DNA of 51,158 nucleotides, from positions 1 to 51,158 of the forward strand of contig JAURZK010000160.1 of NCBI GenBank assembly GCA_030653505.1, written 5' to 3'. Both the position numbers and the translations under genes were made by a program. How positions within the stretch are numbered: position 1 is the first letter of the stretch; each line of letters begins with the position of its first letter. The notes under the pieces were generated by a model. The model saw nothing but the letters and a program-made list of their open reading frames with translations. It did no database searches and had not been told where the DNA came from. The stretch comes from Rubrivivax sp. Its GTDB lineage: Bacteria; Pseudomonadota; Gammaproteobacteria; Burkholderiales; Burkholderiaceae_C. Shown here piece by piece: positions 16,662 through 24,505 of this stretch.

Positions 16662-19187
16662 ATGACTGCACCGCCACCCATCGGACAGCCAGCGGCGCCC
16701 AGCGCGCCCGCGGGTTGGTGGGCGCGTTTCGTGCGGGTGCACCTGTACGACTACAACGCTTCGGCCACCGCCCTGTGGGCGACGCTGTCGGCGGGCGGGC
16801 TGTGCGCGGCCGTCTGGGCGATGTGGCAACTGTCCGCGCTGCCGCCGGTCGCCTTGCTGCAGGTGCTGGCGGGCATCGGCTTCGTCGCCCTGGCTGCGCT
16901 CTTTCCGGTGCACCTGCCGCGCACCAAGTACTCGGTCAGCGTGGCCGACGTGTTTGTCTTCGGGCTGCTGGCGATGCACGGCGCGCCGGCGGCCGCGGTG
17001 GCCGCCGCGGTCGAAGGACTGGTGGGCGCGCTGCGCTCGTCCAAACGCCTGAGCAGCCGTGTCAGCACACCTGCCACCGCGGCCATCGCCATGGCCCTGT
17101 GCGGCCTGGCTGCCGAAGCGCTGCAACGTGCACTGCTCGGCGCGGGATGGATGCTCGGCAGTGCGGGCCTGGTCGCCGTGTGCGCCGTGGCGCTGCCCTA
17201 CTGGGCCGGGTCGATGTTGCCCTTGCTGGCCGTGGTGGCCGCCAAGAACCGTCGGCCGCTGAGCCTGCGCGACTGGGCGCAGGCCTACGGCTGGGTGGGT
17301 GCGATCTACCTGCTGTCCGCCGTCATCGCCGGGGTGCTGGCGATGAACGCACGCCAGTTCGGCACTTCGGTGTTCCTGGTGGCGGCCGCCGTCACTGCCG
17401 CCGCGGTGGCCCTGGTGCACATCTCCATACGCCGCAACGAGGCCGACTTCCAGGCCCAGGAAGTGCGTGTCGCCGACGCCGAGCGCGAAGCCGCACTCAA
17501 CCAGCAGCGCTTCACCGCAGCCTTCACGCACGCGGCCATCGGCATGGCCATCGTCGGTGACGACGGCAGGGTGCACAAGGTCAACCAGGCCCTGTGCGAA
17601 CTGCTCGGCGAGGCCGAGGACGCGCTGCTGCAGCGGCCCTTCGACGAACTGCTGCACCCCGGCGACGCCGCGCCCTTCCAGCGCCGTGCCGCGGCGGTGG
17701 CCAGCGGCACCGGCGAGGCCTTCTCGATGGAACTGCGTTGCCGCGACACCAGCGGCCAGGGCACCTGGGTTTCGCTGCACTGCGGGCGCTTCGTCGACCC
17801 GGCCACCGACCGCAACGGCCTCATCTACCAGCTGCACGACATCACCTCGCGCCGGCTCGCCGAAGATCGGCTGCACCACGTCGCCTTCCACGACAGCCTC
17901 ACCGACCTGGCCAACCGCAACTGCTTCAACGAACGGCTGGGCGCCGCCGTCGAGCGCAACCGCACCGACACGGGCCGGGGCTTCGCGGTGATGTTCATGG
18001 ACCTCGACCGTTTCAAGCTCGTCAACGACAGCCTGGGCCACCCCGCAGGCAATGCGCTGTTGTGCGAGGTGGCGCGCCGCCTCAGCCGCGCCGTGCGGCC
18101 TGGCGACCTGGTGGCGCGGCTGGGCGGCGATGAGTTCGCGGTGCTGCTCGAACACGTGCCGGAACCCGGCGCCGCCATGGCATTGGCGCAGCGCCTGCAG
18201 CAGGTGCTGTCGGCGCCGATGATGATCAACGGCACCGAGGTTGTACCGGTGGCCAGCATCGGCATCACCTTCAGCGACCTGGGCTACCGCAGCGCCGACG
18301 AGGTGCTGCGCGACGCCGACCTGGCGATGTACGAAGCCAAGGCCGACGGCAGCCGCCGTGTTTCGCTGTTCAACCCGGGCATGCACGAGCGCGTGGCCGA
18401 GAAGCTCAGGCTCGAAGGCGACCTGCGCCGCGCCATCGGCGAAGGCCAGCTGACGCTGGTCTACCAGCCCCTCTTCAGGCTGGCACCCTACGGGCTCGTC
18501 GGCTTCGAGGCGCTGGCGCGCTGGACGCATCCGGAACGCGGCGCCATCAGCCCCGCGGTGTTCATCACGCTGGCCGAGGAGAGCGGGCACATCGAGGCGC
18601 TCACCGCCTGGGTCATCGACCAGGCCTGCGGCCAGCTGGCGGCGTGGCAGGCCAAGCACCCGGCGCTGGGCGGGCTGGGCATGCACGTCAACATCTCGGG
18701 CCGCGACCTGACCAGCGCCGCGCTGGTGCCGCGTGTGCGCGAAGTGCTGCAGCGCCATGCGCTGGCGCCGGACCAGCTCACACTGGAGATCACCGAGACG
18801 ACGCTGATGGGCAAGCTCAAGGACGTGCTCGACACCGTGCACGCGCTGCGCGAGGCCGGGGTGAAGTTCAGCATCGACGACTTCGGCACCGGCTATTCGT
18901 CGCTGGCCTACCTGAGCACGCTGCCCATAGACAGCCTGAAGATCGACCGTTCCTTTGTCGCCGGCATGACCGAGAAGCCACAGAACGTAGAGATCGTGCG
19001 CGCCGTGCTGACGCTGGGCCGTTCGCTGGGCCAGACCATCATCGCCGAGGGCATCGAGACGGCCGAGCAGCTGGCGATGCTGGAGGACATGGGTGTCGAC
19101 GTGGGGCAGGGCTACCTGCTCTCGCGGCCGCTGCGCGCCGATCAGGTGCCCGCCATGCTCGCCGCCCCGGTGCCCGAGCCGGCCTGA
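16662..19187 (+). CDS. Membrane PAS-GGDEF-EAL cyclic-di-GMP protein, paralogue 1
   Basis: 841 residues from the ATG at 16662; a GTG at 16641 lies inside the FliA-like promoter and is less likely. The N-terminal ~250 residues hold about 6-8 membrane helices related to those of the two paralogues downstream. A PAS domain begins near 284 (FTAAFTHAAIGMAIV). The GGDEF domain has intact RLGGDEF (~488-492) with an RxxD inhibitory site (RPGD) five residues before it. The EAL domain has EALARW (~615), HVNISGRD, EITET, DDFGTGYSS and AEGIET, so both diguanylate cyclase and phosphodiesterase residues are present. The net activity cannot be told from sequence. It follows the S8 gene by 168 bases. Confidence 0.92.
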   Translation: MTAPPPIGQPAAPSAPAGWWARFVRVHLYDYNASATALWATLSAGGLCAAVWAMWQLSALPPVALLQVLAGIGFVALAALFPVHLPRTKYSVSVADVFVFGLLAMHGAPAAAVAAAVEGLVGALRSSKRLSSRVSTPATAAIAMALCGLAAEALQRALLGAGWMLGSAGLVAVCAVALPYWAGSMLPLLAVVAAKNRRPLSLRDWAQAYGWVGAIYLLSAVIAGVLAMNARQFGTSVFLVAAAVTAAAVALVHISIRRNEADFQAQEVRVADAEREAALNQQRFTAAFTHAAIGMAIVGDDGRVHKVNQALCELLGEAEDALLQRPFDELLHPGDAAPFQRRAAAVASGTGEAFSMELRCRDTSGQGTWVSLHCGRFVDPATDRNGLIYQLHDITSRRLAEDRLHHVAFHDSLTDLANRNCFNERLGAAVERNRTDTGRGFAVMFMDLDRFKLVNDSLGHPAGNALLCEVARRLSRAVRPGDLVARLGGDEFAVLLEHVPEPGAAMALAQRLQQVLSAPMMINGTEVVPVASIGITFSDLGYRSADEVLRDADLAMYEAKADGSRRVSLFNPGMHERVAEKLRLEGDLRRAIGEGQLTLVYQPLFRLAPYGLVGFEALARWTHPERGAISPAVFITLAEESGHIEALTAWVIDQACGQLAAWQAKHPALGGLGMHVNISGRDLTSAALVPRVREVLQRHALAPDQLTLEITETTLMGKLKDVLDTVHALREAGVKFSIDDFGTGYSSLAYLSTLPIDSLKIDRSFVAGMTEKPQNVEIVRAVLTLGRSLGQTIIAEGIETAEQLAMLEDMGVDVGQGYLLSRPLRADQVPAMLAAPVPEPA

Positions 19188-19276
19188 ATCCGGGTGCAGC
19201 CGTCAGCCGCACTGCGGCGCGGTTCGAAGGTCTGAAAAGCGCCAAAAACGCCCGCTGTTTCGCGACTGACAACTGC

Positions 19277-19452
19277 TCACAAGTTGCCCAGCATGGCGAC
19301 AATGGCGCCATACCGGAATGCAGGGGTGGCACACAGTCAGCTGCAGTTCCGGGCGGCAGTGCGGGGGTGGCTTTAGGGGCCGGCCGCCAGGCCAAGAAAC
19401 CAGATCAATGTTCACGCTGCGCCGCGTGCGCAGCACATGCCACCCCATGGAG
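19277..19452 (+). promoter_or_regulatory. Structured leader B of the second S8 protease gene
   Basis: Counterpart of leader A. TCACAAG at 19277 lies 46 bases before GGGGTGGCA at 19323, exactly as in A. Hairpin 1 is ATGGCG/CGCCAT (19293-19298 with 19306-19311) with a 7-nt loop. Hairpin 2 pairs 19313-19323 with 19341-19352, again 11 bp with one 3'-side bulge and a 17-nt loop differing from A at one base. The second GCGGGGGTGGC starts at 19361, eight bases after hairpin 2 as in A. TGCCACCCC is at 19438-19446, directly before the Shine-Dalgarno GGAG (19449-19452). Confidence 0.6.
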
Positions 19453-19457
19453 CTGAC

Positions 19458-21710
19458 ATGAACCTCACGACACCTTTTGTCGTTCTGATCGAGCGTCTGG
19501 CGCTGCCGGCGCAACCCGCCTGGAAACACACCCGCGCCGCCATCCTGGTGGCGCTGGCCGCCCTGGTGGGCGCCACCAGCCTGCAGGCCAGTGCCGCCCC
19601 CGGCGGCGGCCGCAAGTTCCAGAAGGTGGCGGCCGACCTCGACGCCGCGCTCGACGATAGCCGCGCCGTGCGCCGCAAGTGGGCGCGCGACGTCAACGGC
19701 GTGCGGCAGGTGCAGATGATCGTCGTCACCAACACCACCGACCCCGAGATGCGCGAACTGCGCAGGCACGTGCGGCGTCTGGGCGGTTCGGTGCACGCCG
19801 TGCATCCGGCGGTGCACGCGATGACGGTGCAGATCGGCGCACGCCAGGTCAAGGCGCTGTCGCAGCGTGACGACGTGGTGAGCGTGTCACCCAACCGCGA
19901 GCTGCGGCGCACCGCCAGCACGCTGGAGGCCATCACCGGCGCGCTGACCGCCAGCGTGCGCACCGGCAGCACGAAGACCAGCTACAGCGGCCTGGATGGC
20001 AGCGGCATCGGCATCGCCGTGCTCGACTCGGGCGTGATGCGCAACCACGAGGCCATGTTCAACGGCAGCGGCGTCTCGCGAGTGAAGCGCAACGTCAACA
20101 TGCTCAACGCCAACCTGGCGAACTGGACCACCGGCACCGACGCCGTGTCGCCCCCGCCCGGCAGTGCCGCGCTGGCCAGCTACGAAGCCGCCATCGCCGC
20201 CGACGACAGCCTCAACCAGGACCCGTATGGTCACGGCACCCACGTCGCCGCGGTGGCTGCGGGCCGCGCCAAGTACTTCTCGTTCGGCACGCCCGACACC
20301 ACCGGCATCGCACCGGGCGCCGACATCTACGACGTGCGCGTGCTCAACGACAACGGCTACGGCACGCTGAGCGACGCGCTCGAAGGCATCCAGTGGGTGA
20401 TCTTCAACGCCAAGGCCCACAACATCCGCGTGCTCAACCTGAGCCTGGCTGCCGACTCCACCGAAAGCTGGTTGACCGACCCGCTGTGCGTGGCGGTGCG
20501 CAGCGCCACCGCCGCCGGCATCACGGTGGTGGTGTCGGCGGGCAACTTCGGCACCACCGATGGTGGAGTCGAGGTCTACGGTCGCATCGGCTCGCCGGGC
20601 AACGAACCTTCGGTGATCACCGTCGGCTCGGTGAACTTCAAGGGCACCACGGCGCGCAACGACGACGTGATCAACGCCTTCAGCTCGCGCGGCCCGACGC
20701 GCAGCGCGCTCGTGGACGCCAACGGCGTGCGCCGTGTCGACAACCTGCTCAAGCCCGACCTCGTGGCGCCGGGCAACAAGGTCGTCGCCGCCGCCGCCAC
20801 CAGCGCCGACGGCACGATGGCCTGGAACCGCCTGGCGGCGCAGTTCGGCAGCTCGCTCGTCCTGCCGCTGGGCATCGTCCAGGTCTACGGCGAGACGCAC
20901 ATGATGCTCAGCGGCACCTCGGTGGCCGCCCCCGTCGTCGCCGGCGCCGTGGCGCTGATGCTGCAGGCCAACCCCGGCCTCACGCCGCCCATCATCAAGG
21001 CCATGCTGCAGTACAGCGCGCAGCCGCTGCCGGGCGCCAACCTGCTGCAGCAGGGTGCGGGCATGCTCAACGTGGACGGCGCGGTGCGGCTGGCCGGCAT
21101 CGTGCGCACCGATCTGGCCGCCGTCATCGCCAACAACGGCATCGCCGCCGGGCAGTCGATCCTGGCCCCCTACAAGTCGATGCCGACGACCACGTCGACG
21201 ATCAACGGCCAGACCTTCAACTGGTCGCGCATGGCCTTCCTGGGCGGTGCGCAGGTACTCAGCGGCAGCGCGCTGTTCACCAAGTACCAGCCGGTGTGGG
21301 ACCCGAAGATCACCTGGGCCAACAACGTCGTGCTGCGGCGTGTGCCGACCTACTGGTCGGGCATCGGCATCGCCGCCGACACCTACGTCAAGTCGTTCAG
21401 CGAGACCCCGCTGACGCTGCAGACGCTGGTCAGCTCGGGCGTCGTCAGCGGCGCGTCGCTGGCCGGCAGCACCTCGTTCGGCGGCAAGACCGGCGTCTTC
21501 ATTCCCACCGCCAGCCTGTCGAACTGGCTCGTCAGCGGCAGCGGGCTGGTGCTGAGCGAAGGCCTGGTGCTGAGTGAAGGCCTGGTGCTGAGCGAAGGTC
21601 TGGTGCTCAGCGAGGGCCTGGTGCTGAGCGAAGGCCTGGTGCTCAGCGAGGGCCTGGTGCTGAGTGAAGGCCTGGTGCTGAGCGAAAGCGTCCAGCGCGG
21701 CGAGCGCTGA
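19458..21710 (+). CDS. Exported S8 (subtilisin-family) serine protease with C-terminal GLVLSE repeats, paralogue 2
   Basis: 750 residues; ATG at 19458 with GGAG five bases upstream. Organisation equals paralogue 1: signal region with hydrophobic core about 28-45 and cut near QASAA, propeptide, and catalytic Asp190 (AVLDSGV), His259 (YGHGTHVAAV) and Ser488 (LSGTSVAAP). A ~150-residue C-terminal part (GAMLN-like to SGSGLVL) ends in eight GLVLSE repeats and SVQRGER. The two proteases differ chiefly in the segment before the His region and in the tail. Followed after 160 bases by the second GGDEF-EAL gene, so the order protease, c-di-GMP protein is repeated. Confidence 0.9.
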   Translation: MNLTTPFVVLIERLALPAQPAWKHTRAAILVALAALVGATSLQASAAPGGGRKFQKVAADLDAALDDSRAVRRKWARDVNGVRQVQMIVVTNTTDPEMRELRRHVRRLGGSVHAVHPAVHAMTVQIGARQVKALSQRDDVVSVSPNRELRRTASTLEAITGALTASVRTGSTKTSYSGLDGSGIGIAVLDSGVMRNHEAMFNGSGVSRVKRNVNMLNANLANWTTGTDAVSPPPGSAALASYEAAIAADDSLNQDPYGHGTHVAAVAAGRAKYFSFGTPDTTGIAPGADIYDVRVLNDNGYGTLSDALEGIQWVIFNAKAHNIRVLNLSLAADSTESWLTDPLCVAVRSATAAGITVVVSAGNFGTTDGGVEVYGRIGSPGNEPSVITVGSVNFKGTTARNDDVINAFSSRGPTRSALVDANGVRRVDNLLKPDLVAPGNKVVAAAATSADGTMAWNRLAAQFGSSLVLPLGIVQVYGETHMMLSGTSVAAPVVAGAVALMLQANPGLTPPIIKAMLQYSAQPLPGANLLQQGAGMLNVDGAVRLAGIVRTDLAAVIANNGIAAGQSILAPYKSMPTTTSTINGQTFNWSRMAFLGGAQVLSGSALFTKYQPVWDPKITWANNVVLRRVPTYWSGIGIAADTYVKSFSETPLTLQTLVSSGVVSGASLAGSTSFGGKTGVFIPTASLSNWLVSGSGLVLSEGLVLSEGLVLSEGLVLSEGLVLSEGLVLSEGLVLSEGLVLSESVQRGER
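21543..21686 (+). repeat. In-frame 18-bp tandem repeat encoding GLVLSE x8
   Basis: Eight perfect GLVLSE hexapeptides at the C-terminus of the second S8 protease, with synonymous variation among units (AGC/AGT, CTG-CTC-AGC/CTG-CTG-AGC, GAA/GAG). One or two units fewer than in paralogue 1, showing that copy number drifts while the peptide unit does not. Confidence 0.95.
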
Positions 21711-21777
21711 AGCGCTCGACCATGTGCCCTGTTCGCCAAAGCCGGCCGCGTGCCGGGAGCGGCGCGGGTGCAGGGTC

Positions 21778-21804
21778 TCAAGGTCGACCGGGTGCGGCCG
21801 ACAA
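21778..21804 (+). promoter_or_regulatory. Sigma-28 (FliA)-like promoter of the second GGDEF-EAL gene
   Basis: TCAAGGTC, 11 bases, GCCGACAA. The -10 matches GCCGATAA at 7 of 8, the -35 matches TAAAGTTT at 5 of 8, and spacing is exact. Expected start near 21811, giving a ~60-base 5' UTR with a strong hairpin and a normal Shine-Dalgarno. It aligns with the site at 16628-16654. Confidence 0.55.
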
Positions 21805-21822
21805 CCCAAGGGCAAACCTGCC

Positions 21823-21845
21823 GCGCGGCCCTGACGGGGCCGCGC
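21823..21845 (+). other. Strong hairpin in the 5' UTR of the second GGDEF-EAL gene
   Basis: GCGCGGCCC, loop TGACG, GGGCCGCGC: a perfect 9-bp GC stem, 25 bases before the ATG at 21871 and just 5' of the Shine-Dalgarno GAGGGA. No T run follows, so it is more likely an mRNA structure, or a weak terminator for the upstream protease message, than an intrinsic terminator. Confidence 0.5.
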
Positions 21846-21870
21846 CCAAGAACCCGAGGGACCCTCACCC

Positions 21871-24468
21871 ATGACTCCCGATGCCGGCCCCGGCGACGCT
21901 GCCGTACACCTTCCCTGGTGGAGCCGGCTGCATGCGGCGCTGATGCCCGACTACAACCGCCAGGCGACCCTCTACTGGTGGGCGGCGGTAGGCCTCGGTA
22001 CCGTGGCCATCGGGCTGGCGCTGCACGGCGTGACGCAGCTTGACAGCGAGGCCTGGCTGCAGGTGACGGTGGGTGTGGCCATCGCGATGGTGGCCGGCAT
22101 CTTCCCGGTGCGTGTGCCGCACTCGAAGAATTCTTTCGCCGCCGGCGAGATCTTCATTTTCCTGCTGCTGCTGATGCACGGCCCCGCTGCCGCGACGCTG
22201 GCCGCCGCCGGTGAGGGCGCCGTCGGTTCGTGGCGCACCTCGAAGCGGTGGACGAGCCGCATCGTGAGCCCGGCGATGGCCGCGCTGGCAATGTGGGTGG
22301 TGGGCACGGCACTGCACGCCGTGCTCGACAAGACCAACGCTTCGGCCGGCTTGCTCTTGTTCGCCACGATGGCTTTCGCGATGGGCTACTTCGTGCTCAA
22401 TGCGCTGATGGTGACGGCGGTGCCGCGTCTGAAGCGCAACGAACGCCTGCAGTGGCCAGACCTGTTCGACCTCTTCGGCTGGGTCGGCATTGCCGTCGTC
22501 GCCAGCGCCGCGGTCGCTTCGCTGCTGTACCTCGTGTTCCTGCAGTCGGGCATAGGCGTGCTGGCGGCCATGGTGCCGCTGCTGGCGATGATGCTGGCCA
22601 CGCTGCACTATTTCTTCCGCCAGCAGGAAGCGTCGGAATCGGTGCGCCAGGCCAGCGCAGAAGCCACCGAGCGCGAGAACGAACTCGCTCGCCGCCACGT
22701 GCGCGAACTCGAGGCCAGCGAGCGGCGTTTCCACAGCGCCTTCACGCACGCCTCCATCGGCATGGCGCTGCTGGCCTTCGACGGCCGCATCCTGCAGGCC
22801 AACGAGGCACTGCGTGCGCTGGTGGGCCGGCGCAACGAGGAACTGCTGAGCATGCGCTTCCAGCATGTGGTGCTGGACGCCGACCGCAGGGCGCTGAACG
22901 AGAAGATGGGACTCGTCAGCAACCGCGAGTTCGAGAGTTTCGCGCTCGAGTTGCGCTGCGCGCACTCGGACGGCCGGCCGGTGTGGGTGACGGCGCACTG
23001 CAGCTTCTTCAGCGAGCCCGGCGCCACCGCACCCTGCCTCATCCTGCAGGTGCAGGACATCACCGCGCGCCGGCGCGCCGAAGAAGGCCTGCACCACCTC
23101 GCCTTCCACGACAGCCTGACCGGCCTGCCCAACCGCCGCCGCTTCCACGAGATGCTGGGACAGGCCGTGACCCAGCTGAACACCATCGGCAACCCGCACG
23201 ACGCCTATGCCGTGATGTTCCTGGACTTCGACCGCTTCAAGCTCATCAACGACAGCCTGGGCCACAGCGCTGGCGACGAGTTCCTGGTGCAGGTGGCGCG
23301 GCGCATCCAGGACAGCCTGCGCCCGCACGACGTGGTGGCGCGACTGGGCGGCGACGAGTTCGGGGTGCTGGTGCGCCATGTCGAACATGAGCGCAGCGTG
23401 GTCAGCCTGGCCGAGCGGCTGATGGACGCGCTGCGCCAGCCCTTCCACGTCGCCGGCACCGAGCTGATGACCAGCGCCAGCATCGGCATCACCTTCAGCG
23501 CCCTGGGCTACGCCAGCCCCGAGGACGTGCTGCGCGACGCCGACACCGCGATGTACAAGGCCAAGGGCGCCGGCAAGGCACGCTACGCGCTCTTCGACAC
23601 CAGCCTGCACACCGAGGTTGCCGACCGCCTGCGTCTGGAAGGCGACCTGCGTCGCGCCATCGACGACGGCCGCCTGAGCGTGGCCTACCAGCCGGTGTAC
23701 GACCTCGTCGGCCCGACCAGCCCGCGTCTGGCTGGCTTCGAAGCACTGGTGCGCTGGAACCACCCGCTGGACGGCGCCATCAACCCGTCGGCCTTCCTGC
23801 CCATCGCAGAAGAGGCCGGGCTGATGATCCGGCTCACCGACTTCGTGCTGCACTGCGCCTGCCGCCAGCTGCGCGAATGGCAGCAGTCCGACCCTGCCTG
23901 GGCGGGGCTGACGATGAACGTCAACGTCTCTGGCCACGACGTCGTTCACCCGGCGTTGGTGGCGCGCGTGACGCGGGCGCTGGTCGAGGCCGAGGTCAAG
24001 CCGGCGCACCTGTGCCTGGAGCTGACGGAGGACATCCTGATGTCGCGCCTGGAGGCTGCGCTGCCGGCGCTGACCGAACTGCGCCGCATGGGTGCCACGC
24101 TGGCCATCGACGACTTCGGCACCGGTTATTCGTCGTTGAGCCACCTCTCGACGCTGCCCATCGACTGCCTGAAGGTCGACCGCTCCTTCGTCTCGCGACT
24201 GGACTCGGGCTCGAACGAAGCCGCCGTGGTGCGCTCCATCGTGCTGCTGGGCACCTCGCTGGGCAAGGCGGTGGTGGCCGAGGGCATCGAGACCGAACTG
24301 CAGTTGCAGCAGCTGCGCGAGATGGGCTGCGTCTTCGGGCAGGGGTATCTGCTGGGCCGCCCGCAGACACCCGTGGAAGTATCCTCCATGCTCGCCAGCC
24401 TGCGGCCCGACGCCGCGCTGCGCGCGGAGCCGCCGATCACTCACTCTGCGCCGATGACCCTCCACTGA
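21871..24468 (+). CDS. Membrane PAS-GGDEF-EAL cyclic-di-GMP protein, paralogue 2
   Basis: 865 residues; ATG preceded by GAGGGA. The N-terminus has LMPDYNRQATLYWW, shared almost exactly with paralogue 3, then about 6-8 membrane helices to ~residue 250 including FPVRVPHSKNSFAAGEIFIF. A short coiled stretch (SVRQASAEATERENELARRH) links to a PAS domain (FHSAFTHASIGMALL). GGDEF is intact at ~493-497 with RxxD (RPHD) five residues before. EAL has EALVRW (~624), NVSGHD, ELTED, DDFGTGYSS and AEGIET. Both catalytic sets look complete. It is 37 bases from the next paralogue, so the two are probably one transcript. Confidence 0.92.
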   Translation: MTPDAGPGDAAVHLPWWSRLHAALMPDYNRQATLYWWAAVGLGTVAIGLALHGVTQLDSEAWLQVTVGVAIAMVAGIFPVRVPHSKNSFAAGEIFIFLLLLMHGPAAATLAAAGEGAVGSWRTSKRWTSRIVSPAMAALAMWVVGTALHAVLDKTNASAGLLLFATMAFAMGYFVLNALMVTAVPRLKRNERLQWPDLFDLFGWVGIAVVASAAVASLLYLVFLQSGIGVLAAMVPLLAMMLATLHYFFRQQEASESVRQASAEATERENELARRHVRELEASERRFHSAFTHASIGMALLAFDGRILQANEALRALVGRRNEELLSMRFQHVVLDADRRALNEKMGLVSNREFESFALELRCAHSDGRPVWVTAHCSFFSEPGATAPCLILQVQDITARRRAEEGLHHLAFHDSLTGLPNRRRFHEMLGQAVTQLNTIGNPHDAYAVMFLDFDRFKLINDSLGHSAGDEFLVQVARRIQDSLRPHDVVARLGGDEFGVLVRHVEHERSVVSLAERLMDALRQPFHVAGTELMTSASIGITFSALGYASPEDVLRDADTAMYKAKGAGKARYALFDTSLHTEVADRLRLEGDLRRAIDDGRLSVAYQPVYDLVGPTSPRLAGFEALVRWNHPLDGAINPSAFLPIAEEAGLMIRLTDFVLHCACRQLREWQQSDPAWAGLTMNVNVSGHDVVHPALVARVTRALVEAEVKPAHLCLELTEDILMSRLEAALPALTELRRMGATLAIDDFGTGYSSLSHLSTLPIDCLKVDRSFVSRLDSGSNEAAVVRSIVLLGTSLGKAVVAEGIETELQLQQLREMGCVFGQGYLLGRPQTPVEVSSMLASLRPDAALRAEPPITHSAPMTLH

Positions 24469-24505
24469 CGATGACCCCCACCGCGCCGCACCGGCGCGCT
24501 GCCCC

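Noticed and set aside
21810..21845. GGGCAAACC, a hallmark of cyclic-di-GMP-I (GEMM) riboswitches, ahead of GGDEF-EAL paralogue 2
   Set aside because: The second conserved block (GGGACGCAAAGCC-like) and the tetraloop-receptor arrangement are missing; only a simple GC hairpin follows, and the space before the ATG is too short.
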